Position numbers and translations under genes: made by a program
The notes under the pieces: model-generated
What the model was told of the DNA's origin: nothing
The model's database searches: none
The model's input: only the letters and a program-made list of their open reading frames with translations
NCBI GenBank assembly: GCA_002270565.1
Contig: NQMI01000250.1
Span: 1 to 36,468, forward strand
DNA length: 36,468 bases
From: Stenocarpella maydis
Taxonomy: Eukaryota; Ascomycota; Sordariomycetes; Diaporthales; Diaporthaceae
Direction: 5' to 3'
Part shown: positions 22,569 through 35,300 of the stretch, one piece after another
How the letters are laid out: each line of letters starts with the position of its first letter
How positions within the stretch are numbered: the first letter of the stretch is position 1

Positions 22569-24113
22569 GGGTTGAGGCTGTAGCGACGGCAATGGGACAT
22601 GGAGGCAAGGGAAGGGGCGGGGCGGTGCGGTGTTTCCAACATGAAAACGTCGAGCACTTTATTTCGGGACTCTGTTTCATGCGGCGAGGCGTAACGGTTA
22701 CTCAGATCGATGAACAAGTTTGCAGGGCGAATGGATTCTGGTCTGGACATTCGTTGTTCCTGTATCCCTGTCGTCTGTGTAACTATAGGATAGGGGTCAC
22801 GAACGGGGTTGTGCAGGCACTCGACAATATGCATTCCTGGGCACTCGTGCCCTGCTTGGCTGTTATCTGAGACAAGTCTCCAGTAGGGCATGTATGCGCG
22901 GTACCGTACATTAACACGATGGTCCTCGAGCTTGTCGAGCCTGTGGAGGTGGTCGGCAGAACTAGACTAGTAGCAGCGACCGGGCCACCTCGTCATACTG
23001 CTGTGGCTGGTCCTTGACGCTGAGGACCGGGCCATATCTCACACATACAGTGTGGGCCGGTGCAGGTGGTGTGTGTGTGGTGGCTGGTGCGAGAAATAGT
23101 CGCAGGACCCGGTCAGAAGAACCAAAAGGAATGACATGTATGTATCGTCGTCAAAGTGGAAAGCCCCGTCGAAACATTTGAATCGTCTGAAAGAGACGGA
23201 CCCACGTGCCCCCCTTGGCTTCCTGCTGTCAGGGGCGTGGGCTTTGAGGCTCGCAGCTCGGGGCTCGGGGCCCGCTGAAATACGGTGGTGCCCCGCTATG
23301 ATGCGCAGCCGAGATAAGGCAAGATGGCTGGATGAGATGGGTGGTGGACTATTTTGGGAGGCTGCATTCCACGGAACCCCCATTTTCACATGCTTCTCGA
23401 GCGTCACGCCCTCTTGACACTCGAGTGCCTGCGCGCAAGGGTGTGGCTTGCACAATATCTGACACCACCTCCGGCCACGCAAAACAAAGAACGAGATAGA
23501 CTGGACAGGGAGGAGATGGGGAGAGGGGAAGGCAAGAAAGAGAGAAAGAAAAGGATTTGAAAACCCCCCGAGGACCGACACGGGCACGGGCAGAGAGAGC
23601 ACCCCTCTCTCACACACGCAACTGCATCCATCAACAGCAACCAACTGTCTGACGGACATGCGCACATGCAAGTGCCACTTACTGCACCCAAGATGTAGCC
23701 AACTCTACATGCCTGCCTAGCAAATCCGACCAGGTTGGGGTTTGCCCTAGCGAGGCACTGCCCTCATCTCAACGGTTTTCTCTTGCCTCACCTCCTCCCT
23801 CCGAATCCGTGCTCACTTGTTATCTGTCCTTCGCCCTTGTGTTCCGCCCTCTCCCACCTGACTGGTGATCCTGCCTCATGCCCTGCCTGTCACACGTCGG
23901 CCGGTGGTGCGAGACTGGTCGAGATTATTAACTCGGGACCCCCATTCTTGACCATCAGTGATCATGTTGGGTCCGCCTCCGGGGCCATAGAAATTACTTC
24001 CAGGCGGTGCCTCAAGTGACTTTAGACGACCTACTACTTCGCCCACACCCGCCCATACCAGAAACTTGAATAAATCCACCGCGTTCCTCGAGCTGTGTGC
24101 AGCTACGGCTAGC
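22569..24113. other. Intergenic region between CUE1 and an unrecognised gene
   Basis: These 1.5 kb show no recognisable gene. A 210-codon frame on - (23039-23671) is low-complexity in places and lacks motifs. The last 400 bp are rich in C/T tracts and probably form the promoter and leader of the next gene. Confidence 0.5.
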
Positions 24114-25432
24114 ATGCATCAGCTACCGCAGCCTGGTCCCGTCTCTACCACAGGCGCCGGCGACGTCGACCACGCCGACCACGCGGCGTCCACCATCACC
24201 AAACACCATCACCGCCACAACTTTGCGCCCATGGCGTTCGAGTCCTCAGGCCCAGAGCCCACATCTCTCACATCCCTATCAGACATCCTCGACAACCTGC
24301 CCTCCGCCGTCAAGAGCGGCCTCGGTCCCCTCAGCACCATACGCCGCTCAGTGAGCATCCGCGGCTGGGCATCCTACTTTTATGACATCTCGTCAAACAC
24401 CATGGGTGCCACCGTGTCTCACCACCCGCACCCTTCAGCCGCCGCACAGCGCACCACTGTCATGTCCAGGACCACCAGTACCACCACCAGTACCACCGCC
24501 GTCGGGATGCAGCAGCACAGCAACCGCGGCGAGAAGCGCGCCGCCGTCCCGGTGCAGGGCCAGCCACAGCCACAAGCACACAGGCGGCTGCCGGAGCCGC
24601 CGCCTTACCAGAACCCGGACCAGAACTTTGGCATAAACAGGTTCTGCGGCCTACAAGGTAATAATGCAAACCCCCCCCCCCGGCACTCATGACCCCGGAA
24701 AGAAGCAACACCTCATGGGGCGTGGGGCTGACATGTGGGAATTAAGGCCAGCTGCTTGTCAACAACGCGCTCTCGGACAGCAGGCCGCTGCCGATGATGC
24801 ATGGCCAATACCCTGCCTCCGCCGCCGGCAGCAGCAGCACAGACCGCAAGGCGTACGTCCAGGGCGTGGCCTGGCTCGTCCACGGGCTGCCCAGCGACCT
24901 GGACAAACACGAGCGGATAGAGCTGATCCGGGCCATGCCGCCTGCCCTGCTGGAGGAGGTGCACAGGACGCCCGTGTCCCAGCAGCAACCGGCGGCCTAT
25001 CCACCAACACCTTCGTCATCGTCATCAAAACTGGCATTATCAGCCTACGGGTACCTCGGTGTGGGGGACGCCAGCGTGGGCGAGGCCGGGCTGACGCTCG
25101 CGCAGAGGGCGGCGCGCGTGCTCGTCGTGCAGCTGCTGGTGCCTTTCCACCTGCTGTGGGCGTACATGGTGCTGCTCCTGAGCCGGGCGGCCCAGCTCGA
25201 GCGCGAGTACAAGGTCGCCGAGCAGGTCGTCAAGCACTCCGGGGAGCTGGGGTACGGCGTCGGCCGCGGGGGGGTCAGGCTTTCGGGCGCGATATACAAC
25301 CACGGCGGCGGGAGGGCAGGCCAGCTCGTCAAGAATGTTGTTACGTACACGGCTGATGGGCTGGTCAAGGGGATCAGTGATGGGATCCGTGAGGCCAGGA
25401 CGGAGAGGAGGCGGGTTGAGGCGGAGGACTGA
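24114..25432 (+). CDS. Unrecognised fungal protein with one hydrophobic segment
   Basis: Two exons, 24114-24657 and 24747-25432, joined across an 89-bp intron (donor GTAATA, GCTGAC branch site, acceptor TTAAG), giving 409 residues. The start is the first ATG after the in-frame TTG region. The N-terminal half has a His-rich patch (KHHHRHNF), a segment LTSLSDILDNLPSAVKSG and a Thr/Ser-rich stretch. A block across the splice junction (NFGINRFCGLQGQLLVNNALS) looks conserved in style. The second half holds a helical block YVQGVAWLVHGLPSDLDKHE and one strongly hydrophobic segment at about 306-327 (VLVVQLLVPFHLLWAYMVLL), followed by an amphipathic charged C-terminus. Uninterrupted frames around a well-formed intron support a real gene. 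I do not recognise a domain; membrane association is an inference. Confidence 0.7.
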
Positions 25433-26984
25433 GTTCCTTTCTCGTCTTCATTTGGCTCTTGGTTTTTTTTTTGGGGGGGGGGGGAGGGGGGGTTCGTATC
25501 CGTTTGCATAGAGGCAGGTAGCTATGTTGCTTACTTTGGTCTAACTATACTTAATAGAAGGCATAGAACTTTATATGTGCTTTCTCTAGAAGACGAGTGC
25601 TGGCTTTTGCGTCTCAGTGAGCGTCGGTTTCCCCGTCCTCCCTCCTCTATCCCTACAAGATCGAGAAGGGAGGCCAGAAAGAGGGAAATAAACGAAAGAG
25701 AGGAGGCTCGGCCAGCCGTGCGGTCATGTGTTTTGTGAGATTTTCTATTCGTCGCAAAGTTCAGCTCCGGGGCTCTGGAAAGTCTGTTTCCTAGAGCCCA
25801 GTTCAGCGCGTGCCTGGCCAGGTCGTGTACACCTTCTTCAACGAGTCCTCAGCTCCTAATAGCGCGACCTCGTGTCCTCGGTACCCTTCACACCTCAGCT
25901 CCAAAGAGCACTTTTACCGTACCAGAAATTGATGAAGAAGAATAGCCTTATTAAATCTATCAAGGTTCTGCAAACGTACTTACTTCTGTGAGAACCCTGC
26001 GTTAAAGTTTATATGTACCACGGAGAAGCACTAGTATTGTGAATGGACCATGGTCATCTGAATGGCCGAGGGAGCTGCACTCTTCGTATATCATGTATGA
26101 GTATGATGACCCATCCGCCATGCTACCAGCGAGGCTCTGAAGGATCAGCATCGGGCGTTGCTGACCCACTCCTAAAACCCAGACTGAGCGGCGCAGCTAC
26201 TCAAGCGGGGATAACTGCGTATGTTGCCTAGAACGTTACCGGAACTGGAGATAACACATGCAAGCATAATTTGCAGTGTGACTTCCAGACCCTCATTGGT
26301 ATATGTGGTTGAGGTCTCCTTTACTTCTTTCTGTATTGTAACTCTGCATTGAATTTGACGATGATGGGACATCAATGGTTGGAAGCCAACGACAAAGATA
26401 TTGAGCTGGGGCTTTCGGAGATCGCCAGATCCACAGGGCAGTTCCGAACCGGTATGCATGATACTATACCAAGGAGAAGCAACACTGCTGATCACAAGTT
26501 GAGGAGAAACGCAAAAACAGCCCGACGTCACTAAAGATCCGCCTGATATTGTTTATGTGGATGCTGGCGCTATCCACCAGGAGGCTGCCACGGCGTCAAG
26601 TGCGTCGAGCATTAGAAGTCACCCTCCATCGCAGCTTCGGCTCATCAGCAATGGATACAGAGACTCTGGCTCAGGGCCCGCGACCTGTTGTGAGCTAGAA
26701 ATTTTGTGCGAGTCGCCTGCGACGTTCGAGGCGGCGAGCAATGTCACAGACGCTCGACAACAGGGCAGGCTTTTCCCCCTAAAGAGAGTGAAGACTAGAG
26801 TACTCAGGCGAGAAGTAGGCAGAAGTCTTAGTGCGGAAGATCAGCCTGAGCTTGTGCCTCTTAATGTTGATAATCAGGGGGTCTGGCTTGTCCACCATCA
26901 TCGAGACGAGCTTTTGCGAAAGATTGGAAACCATACCCCAGGCTAAGTTCAGCATGAATCCCTCAAGGACCCACTGGTGAAGTG
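25433..26984. other. Intergenic region downstream of the unrecognised gene
   Basis: It begins with a T10 run followed directly by G12-A-G7 (about 25463-25492), probably in the 3' untranslated region, and an AATAAA-like signal near 25685. A 129-codon + frame (26557-26946) has no motif I recognise; it could be a decayed upstream part of the DUF6594-like relic that follows. No intact gene was seen. Confidence 0.45.
25463..25492. repeat. Homopolymer T run followed by G runs
   Basis: T10 is directly followed by a 12-G run, one A and seven more G. Such tracts are unstable and hard to sequence, so the length is uncertain. Confidence 0.85.
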
Positions 26985-27675
26985 AGGCTCACGACTGCCT
27001 CATACCCGGTGGCTTCCTACTCCCGAAGTTCCTTAATATCGGCTCTGCAGAGAAACCTGGAGCCGAGGATGAGAAACCGGCCGGGCAAGGTCACAGCGAA
27101 GGCCAGTCCGATGACGTCCCTAGATATCGTGTCAGCTTTGCAGAGATGCAAAGAATGCATCTTCGAAAAGTCCATACCAACTGGTCAAACACGCGGTGCA
27201 TATGTACAAGGAAGGCAAAGAAGCCGAGAACTCGACTTGGGAACGTGACTTGGCGGAATATAGTAGGCTGCAGAATTCCCTGACTAGATATTGCTGAGCA
27301 CGGATTGGCTGACAAAATGCAAACCATTCCAAGCCCTCAAGGACTACGACTACGTGGCGGAATGCAGCAACCACTCGCAGGATTTCTTCCTGGCCCCGGG
27401 CGAGCGCAATGTCGGCCGCTACGTGATCAACAGGGCCATAAGGCCGGGGAGCTGCGCTCGAGACCGATGAAGATGGCGGGCCGCGCGGAGCAGGGCGGCG
27501 ATCGGGGCCGCCCACAAGACGCTCTACACGGGGCTCGTCACCACGACGGTCTGCGTGGGCCGTCTTCGGGCTCGTGGCCTCATGGAGGCTGGATAGGCCA
27601 AACGATGTCCTCTCCACCACGGCGGCTCCCTCTGCTGTGCTTGTGATTTTCGCGGGCCTGACCAATACGAACTGA
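26985..27675 (+). pseudogene. Decayed DUF6594-like fungal membrane protein gene
   Basis: Translated pieces in different frames line up in the order expected of fungal DUF6594-type proteins. First comes RVSFAEMQRMHLRK (about 27128-27169). After a 1-base loss near 27178-27182 follows LVKHAVHMYKEGKEAENSTW with WERDLAEY. A possible 71-bp intron (27263-27333, with a CTGAC branch site) precedes LKDYDYVAECSNHSQDFFLA and GERNVGRYVINRAI, which ends at a stop (27468-27470). The membrane-domain remnant follows: HKTLYTGLVTTTVCV, then, after another 1-base shift near 27555, WAVFGLVASWRLDRPNDVLS and a hydrophobic end, with a stop at 27673-27675. The linker and first membrane helix normally between these parts are missing. 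The family name comes from remembered patterns and is moderately certain; the broken frames are seen directly. Sequencing error could explain single shifts but not the missing middle. Confidence 0.55.
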
Positions 27676-28672
27676 TGGCGATGTGTGTGCCCAGGTGGAC
27701 AGACACGGTACGTCAGAGAGGAGCTCCCAGATTTATGATTATTACGATGGTATTATGCGAATATATGTAATGGCACGTGTAGTCTGTACATAACTAGTCT
27801 ACTTGGGCGGCCAGTAAATGATGATTGTCCCTTTTTATTGAGGTTCTCGAGAGAATAGTCGACACTATTCTCAGTCTCCAGGGTCTTCCCAGAAGGCGCC
27901 TGGGCCCAGTGCGCACAATACAGAGCCCCAATTTACCTTGAAGCATCCAGTAAGGACAAAACGGTGATCAAATACCACGGCAATTCGAACGACTCTGAAT
28001 CAGAGTCACCGAGATGCTTCACCGCATACGCCTTTGAAGTAACTATGCAGTTGAGTATTGTGTAGTCTGTGTATCAGTTCAGCTCAGGCTTTTTATATGA
28101 AGGGGAGGGTACCCTCGGACTGACCATGAGCAGAAGGAACAAGTTAGTTCCAAACCAATTTGCCTGGCTGGCATTAGTTGGTGGACGCAGTCTGTGCCTA
28201 AGGCCCAGACCTATCACACAAAAACATGCCAGATATCTATATTATAACAAACACTTCAGCACTTGGAATGAAGATGGGTCCAGTGGCATTGAGACGTGCT
28301 CAAAGTGCCATCTCGGAATAGCCTCCTCAGGCGAGTGTACGGTGGGTGGGTGGGTGGCTCGCCCTACCTACACTACACACTAGACTGCCTGACAGGGGGC
28401 GCGGGTCCCGCAGGGGTCTTGACTGCTGCAGTGTGCCTCTCTTATCGCCTCGTAATCGATAACGACTTTTTCCGACCAAGGTCCCTGCTCCCGCACCCCA
28501 ACTCTCCCATCTGCGCATCTTTTCTCCCATGCGCAAAACTTTTGTGCCGTTGGATTCTTGTACCCTCACCCCTCGCCACGGCCTTGCAAACTTCAACAAG
28601 GTTCTATTTCTTGAACTTGGACGGGGTCTGTTCATCCATACCGTTAGTTCGTCCCTTTCTTGCGCCTTCAAA
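27676..28672. other. Intergenic region upstream of the mitochondrial helicase
   Basis: No coding sequence recognised. It contains a GGTGGGTGGGTGGGTGG tract at 28341-28357 and C/T-rich leader sequence directly before the helicase ATG. Confidence 0.5.
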
Positions 28673-30659
28673 ATGTTGAAGAGACAGCTGCTGCGGCAGG
28701 CCCGAACGTGTCGCGGTCTGCGCGCCTCTCCCTCTTCGCTGTCCAGCCTGATCTTCAACGCCTCCCCAAGGCCATCCGCATCCTACAAGCCCGCCATTCT
28801 TGCGACCTCAATCAGCTGTCGGATCATCTCAAGGAATTACTCAAGTGCCGCTGCAGCCGCCGAGGCCCAGAATGGCAACAACCAGTCCGGCCTCGTAACC
28901 CAGTTTGCCGATCTCTCATCGCTCGGCGTCCACCCAAACATCCTCAAGGCCATCGTCGACGACATGGGCTACGAGAACATGACAGATGTCCAGTCCATGA
29001 GCATCAACCCTGCCCTGCAAGGAAAAGACATGTAAGCTCTGGGCCTGCTCCATGATTGCATGGCCCATTTTTCGCTGCGTCGCCAACTGAGACTGACCAC
29101 ACACGCTGCACAGTGTCGCCCAGGCTAGGACCGGTACCGGCAAGACCATTGGTTTCCTTGTTCCCACCATCCAGAGAATCATCCAGAATGACCCTTCTCT
29201 CGGCTCTCGTAGTCGTGACAGGGCGGACGCGTCCAACGTCCGAGCCATCATCATCTCCCCGACCAGAGAGCTCGCAGAGCAGATCAGCGCCGAGGCACAG
29301 AAGCTCTGCCGTCACACAAACGTCAAGGTGCAGACGGCGGTCGGTGGAATGAACAAGGGTATGATGCTGCGAAAGACAAAGTTTGAGGGCTGCCATCTCC
29401 TGGTCGGCACGCCCGGCCGCCTTCTGGACCTTCTCAGCGACGAATACAGCGGCATCGACGCGCCGAACCTGGGGTCACTGTGTCTCGACGAGGCCGACCG
29501 GATGCTCGATGTGGGCTTCGACAAGGAACTGCAGCAGATAGTGCGTCTGCTGCCCAACCGCAGGGAGAAGCCCCGCCAGACCCTCTTGTTCTCGGCCACG
29601 ATACCCAAGGACGTCGTGCAGATCGCGCGCGTCTACGTCGATGCAAACAACTTCCAGTTCGTGCAAACTATCAAGGCCGACGAGGCCCCTACACATGAGA
29701 AGGTTCCCCAGCATATAGTCCCTGTGGATAGCTTCGACCAATTGACTCCCACCATACTGGAGATCATCGACAAAGCTCAGAAGGGCGAGCACGGGCGTGA
29801 CCCCGCCAAGGCCATTGTTTTCTTCAACAACACGGCTACTGTCAAGCTGATGGATGAGACATTCCAGTACCTGAACCGTTCCCTCAGATCGCTACCGCCC
29901 GCGTATGCTATCCACTCGGGCCTTGACCAGAGGCAACGCTCGAGAGTCGCAGAGAACTTCAGGAGGGCCAAAACTGCTATTCTCATTTCGTCAGATGTGA
30001 CCGCCAGAGGCATGGACTTCCCCAATGTCACGCACGTCATCCAGATCGGCACCCCGCCGAGCCGCGACCAGTACATCCACAGACTGGGTCGTACTGGACG
30101 AGCGGATAAGTCGGGACAAGGTTGGCTTGTCCTGAGGAAGGAGGACATCTCAGATGCTCGGAAAAAATTGCCCGGCCTCCCTATCAAGCGCCACGATGGT
30201 CTTGAGTGTCCCTCGTTCGACTCCAGCAACGCCGAGGCAGGCTCGCAGCCCCGGTTCTTCTCCGAAGTCGCGAGTGCCATGCGCCGTGTGCGCTACGGCG
30301 TCCTGAAGGAAGCATACGAGAAGTTCCTGATCAGCAGCAGCTACACTTCTCAGTCGACGGTAGACGACGTGAACCGGTGGGTGACGAACCAAGCCGGCCA
30401 ACGGGAACCGCCTCCGGTCTCCACAAAATTGATGTCTACCGTTTCCTCCCTGCGGCGGTTACACGGCATCACTGTCGATAGCGGGGGACGCAGTGGTAGG
30501 GATGGCGGCCGTGGGGGGTTCGGCGACAGGGGCGGGCGTGACTTCGGGGGCCGCGGCCGCGGCCGGGGCCCCAGAGACGATGGTGACCCATTCTCCCGGA
30601 TGTCCTACGACCGCGTGGACGATCGACGTCCCTCTGGGAGGCAGCAGGCCGCGTTTTAA
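28673..30659 (+). CDS. mss116: Mitochondrial DEAD-box RNA helicase (Mss116/CYT-19 type)
   Basis: Two exons, 28673-29031 and 29114-30659, joined across an 82-bp intron (donor GTAAGC, acceptor CACAG), giving 634 residues. The N-terminus is rich in Arg, Ser, Leu and Ala without acidic residues (MLKRQLLRQARTCRGLRASP), fitting a mitochondrial presequence. All helicase motifs are present: Walker A ARTGTGKT (124-131), PTRELAEQ, TPGRLLD, DEAD (245-248), SAT (280-282), RGMDFPNVTHVIQ and HRLGRTGR (442-449). A C-terminal extension follows, ending in an Arg/Gly-rich tail (RDGGRGGFGDRGGRDFGGRG) that binds RNA in this family. Neurospora CYT-19 and yeast Mss116 are general RNA chaperones needed for group I and II intron splicing and mitochondrial translation. 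Orthology to CYT-19 is likely rather than proven. It converges with the Zn2Cys6 gene downstream. Confidence 0.9.
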
Positions 30660-32032
30660 GGATAAGTGAAGGGATGGAATGGGTGAAAAGAATCCAAGAA
30701 GAAAATATTGACACACCCTCGGGGGTCAAAGCTCGCTGCTCGGTATTGAGGCACATTGGTTGTTTGGGTGGGTGGGATGGAGGGGGACGGCGGACATTGT
30801 ACAAAAAGACACGACACGGAAAAGCAGGTCTCTCACGACAGAAGTGCATTTCTGGTCAGAAATACGGTGATGCCTTGATACCTTGAGGGCTCGTGTGTGC
30901 AGGCGTGCAACCCTGCGATGATGTCAAGTGTGGCCTTGGCTTACACCGACGAACCTTTTCTTCTTACATCTTAAACGGCGTTGGGGTCGGGGTTCACCTG
31001 CCTGCCTCTGCTTTTGCCTGGGTTTACAAGCTGGGCAAGCGACTGAAAAAAGAACCAACACAAATCTCCTCTTCCTTTTCTTTTGACCTCATTGTCTGAG
31101 TAACTTCACTGTATCATGATCTAGGGGGAAATATATTGGACGGTGCTCTCATAGAATGCTCGTTAATTACGATTGTCACGCTGTCCACACAAGCATAACA
31201 ACGTCCCCCCCCCAACCACTCCCCAACCAACCTCACCAGCTAGGTTATATGTGTGTGCGCGTGCTATATGACAGTAACCGGTTCGCCCCGTGATCACCTG
31301 CTTTCTGCTGGTCAATCCCAACCGTGTGCGTGTGCAACTCGCCACGTCCCAATTCCCCGTCTAGCCTATACTCGAGGATGCCATCATCCTCTCCCACGCG
31401 CCCTTCCTTTTCCCCGGCGCCCCTCCCCATCCCTCTTGTTTGCAGTCAATACTAGAAAATCCGGTCTTGTTGATCTTATCCGTTTTGACGTCCGGCCAAG
31501 ATACCTTTGCTGGTGAATGTGATAGATGGTGATGGCGGTAGGTGGTGATAATGATGATTGAAGATGGATGACGGGTGAAAATATGAAAAGCAATGCAAGG
31601 AGTACAGTTGATCATACTGGGCGGGGGGAGCAAAGTTTCAAAAGCCCAAGAGTTCGTCCACCACGGAGGGCAGGAGGGTATAAATGGGCAGCACAAGGGA
31701 AGAAAATCGCGAGGAAGAGAGATATGAGAGGTAGAGAGAAAGGGAAGGAAACGGGGGGAAATTCAAGGACAACACAACCTCCGCCACACCCCTCCGATAC
31801 CCCGATCTGGCTTTCCCATATACACACTGAGAGGCCTGGTAGTCTCTCTGTCTGATGGACATGATGAGGGGAAAAGAAAAGGCATGTGCCATCTCTGCCG
31901 CAGAGGATATCATGATTACTTTCTCCGCGACCCATTTCCCCCTCCTTATTGACGTGCTTCTTTTGCTCTTTCACCTGTCGCATCCCTCGCTTCACTCATC
32001 ACCACCACCGCCACGAGCCACGGTTAAAACAC
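30660..32032. other. Convergent intergenic region (helicase 3' side and regulator 3' side)
   Basis: Both flanking genes end into this 1.4-kb stretch, so it should hold two terminators. A run of G tracts at 30765-30785 lies about 110 bp after the helicase stop. Open frames here are short and without motifs. Confidence 0.55.
30765..30785 (+). other. G-quadruplex-type motif in the helicase 3' region
   Basis: Four G runs of at least three, separated by 1, 1 and 5 bases, on the sense strand of the helicase, so the structure could form in its 3' untranslated RNA. Confidence 0.5.
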
Positions 32033-32286
32033 TCACAGCACCCCGTTCGACCCAGCGCCGCCCTGTTGCCCTCCAAAGAAGAACCCGTCGAACAGGTCGT
32101 ACTGCTGCCCGTCGCTGAAGTCGTGGTGCATCCCCTCCCAGCCAAGGCCGAACCCGAAGTCCCCGTTCTGGGGCTCCTCGACGCCGTCGGGCAGGTTCCC
32201 GTTGCCGTTGCCCGTGACCTGGTTGAGGAAGTCCATGCCCTGCAGGTCGCCAAAGTTGAGCTGCCTTGCCGGCGAGTAGCCGCGTG

Positions 32287-32321
<35 letters not shown>

Positions 32322-35300
32322 GGCGCCTGCGAGTGGGCGAGGTAAGCCGCCATCTGCGCGGCGGTGGTGGCCGTCGGCAGCTGGGACATGTTGCTGCGAC
32401 GGGCTGCGGAGCCGGCGGGGTTGGAAGAAGGTGATCCCACGCCGGGGGGCGTGCGCACCGCGCCCGGGGATGGCAGAAGTGACGGGTCGATTGTGGATGT
32501 ATCGGGGCTGTTGCCAGCCTCGGGTGCGGTGACATTGCTGCGCGGCTGGCCCGGGACGGACCGCATCATGGAGAACCCGTCCGGGTCCGCCTTAAGATTC
32601 GGAAGTGAGTTCATGCGCTGCAGCGCTGATTGAATCGGCGGTAGGTGGGAACTCGATGGGGCATTAGCATACGCATCCGTGATTCCCGGCAGGCCGTATT
32701 GCGACGCCGCCATGAGGTTACGTTCGTCGCCTCCCTGGTGATGAGGGTGCTGCCTTTGACCTTTGCTTGAGGCCGTGTCGCTCCTGGCTGCCCACTCACG
32801 CTGATCCACGCTGCCTCGCGAGCCAGCCCTTTTGCGTGGTATAACCTGACCGAACCCACCGGTAGAGTTGGCCATTCTTATCGTCGCCCTTGCCGTGCGA
32901 TCGATTGCGTCGCGGCAAGCCTCTGCTGGAGGACACTTCTCGCTCAGGTCGGTAAAGACAGACGTGGCAGCTAGAATCGTGAAATCTACTTCATCCATCG
33001 TCTGTGTCATATGCGTCAGTACGGACGGGTCCCTACCAGGCATCTTTCAGGGGCAATACTCACAAGACGGCTCCGCACGATCGGTGAGTGCCAAATCGCG
33101 TATAAGTATGATATACCCGCCATAAATATGTGGTGTGTCGCCAGGTAAGTGTAGTTGATGACACCGGCAATATGTAATTGCCTGTACAGCCGCATAATCT
33201 TCTGTCCAGCCTCTGCGACCTTGAGATATATCCTGTCCTCATCCTCCCTAAGCTCGGCACTGTGGACGCTGGGGCTGTTGACTTCCATCGAGGTGTTGTA
33301 CTCGCCCTCAAACATGGCGGGCACGCTGAGGCTCTGTCTGTAGAGCATGACGACTGCTTGCCAGTAGTTGAGATCAAGGAATTCGGTGGAAAACCCGACA
33401 CCAGTGCGCTGCTTTGTTGGCGCCGATTCCTTCCAGTGGTATAACCTCTTGTCAATGTCTATCCTCCATGCTCGGAAGGATTCATACTTGGAGAGGAAAG
33501 GTGAGGGGAGGCTGGTGTGCATGTAAGGGTTCTTGACATTCTGCCCCGAAGCCCTTGCAGCTTGTGCCTGTTGGTACTGGAGCACCTGGAGAATCTCTGA
33601 CTGCAGGAGGCGCAGGCGGAAGTAATGGTGGGCGACAAGCTTGTAAGTGGGCTGCGCGGCGAGATCTGGCGGCGGTTCTTTGAAACCCTCCGGTGTGACA
33701 TAGACGTCCTCCAAAAGGGAGGGGAACTCGGTCGTGATGACTTGGTCCGAGATGCCGAATGGCCTTCCGACGCAAATACTCACCAGGCGGTCAAAGGAGT
33801 AGGTGGCCCACCAGAGACGTCGCCTAACGTCCCGAATGAATTCTCTCCTCCCTCGCTCGCGCTGCTGCATCTCTTGTTGTGGCCCCGAGACCTCCTTAAG
33901 GCCGGTGTCAACATCCTTGCCGTCCTCGTAGTGCAGACCAAGATCGACCGCAAGCCTGACGGCAACACCAACTATATACCAGAGACCTGGGGGGACGGGT
34001 CTGAGCAATGCGAAGTTTGCGAGGAGCAATACGGCCTGCAACTCCTCCAGCCCGCCTCCGCTGTTGTTTAGACAGGCTTCCAGGTGGACAATGGCGCTGG
34101 CGTGGTACTCCTCGGGCTGTGCTTGTCTTGAGGACATCTTGCCCTCCCCCGGTTTTGCCTGGCTGTTTTGCGTCTCATTCTTGGCCATGGCTCCCATTAT
34201 GATGCCACCGCCTATCGCGAAGACCATGTTCAACATGTACAGCTCCTTGGGCCCGCGCTGGGGGGTGTCCGGATCATAGGCCTGTTCGAACAGCTTCATG
34301 AACTCGACCTTGTGCAGGATGGGTATCTGTGGATTCGCGTGCTCAAAGTATAGGTTGGCCAGTGCCAGTCCGACCTCCCTGTCCGGAAAGGGCGCGGGGT
34401 GAATAGTCGGTTTTGTGTGCAGGCCAAAGAAGGAATCCCGCATCGTAGTGCCAATTCCGGAATTTGAGTTACCGCCGGCAGGCTTATAAGGGCGCACTCC
34501 GGCCTTGTCGGAAGTAGACTTGTTGTCATTGACTGATGACTGGACGGCGGCGAAGACAACCCGCGCAAAAGAGACGCCAGATGTGGATCCGAGATAGCGC
34601 GGATTTGCTGTGCCCTCCTTCCCGTGTGTGATGTCTGACTTTGACACCAGCCTCTGCAGCCTGGCCTCGTCGCTTCTCTCCCCCGTACCGCCCACCGCGG
34701 TGATGCTGTCCATGGTGTCTGTAGGAGCGGTGGCCGCGGCCTCGGTGGGAGACCTCACGGATACCGAGTCGACGCCCATGCGCGAGCAATGCTCCAGGTC
34801 GGTGGCCGGCGGGAAGGGGATGTTGTTTGCGCGCAGGAGCGCCTCGAGCTGATCGACCCTGGTCTCAAGGTAGAAGACATAGCTGTACACACGTGGTCAA
34901 CCTTCAGGGTCGCTCGGGCGAGAAAGCAGACGGGCCAAGCCACAGGACCACTCACCTGCGAGGTATTTCCTTCTTGGTTATTGGGTCGTACCCCACGCAC
35001 GCAACATTGGCCTTCTCGCAGCTGGCACAGCTGGGCAACTTCTGGTCGCACCTGTTCTTGCGGAGGCGGCAGCGGTTGCAGGCACTGACGTTGCGGAAGT
35101 TGCTACTCTGGCCGACCTTGGCGCTGGCGCTGGCAGCGCCATCCTGCTTCGCGCCGCCGGCGAGGCCCGCGCTCAAGGGTGGCCCATCGCCGTGCTGCTC
35201 GCTGGTGGCGGGGGAGGTGCCGGAGGTCGCAAGATTAAGGGACGGGGGCGAGTCCTTGTCAGAGCGCCGCTCGGGCGAGGACTGCCTCAACCGCTTGGCT

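Noticed and set aside
23039..23671. A 210-codon open frame on - between cue1 and the next gene
   Set aside because: No conserved motif; it runs through CA/GT-rich repeats and lacks neighbouring splice logic, so I treat it as chance.
24664..25356. A 230-codon + frame overlapping the unrecognised gene
   Set aside because: It crosses the proposed intron and yields an Arg/Gly/Ala-rich product; the other frame has a hydrophobic segment and balanced composition.
26557..26946. A 129-codon + frame upstream of the DUF6594-like relic
   Set aside because: It has no recognised domain and no start context or splice partner; it could be relic sequence but I cannot support it as a gene.
27940..28040. Possible tRNA suggested by a TTCGAA box near 27986
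   Set aside because: The flanking bases do not form an acceptor stem, D arm or anticodon arm.
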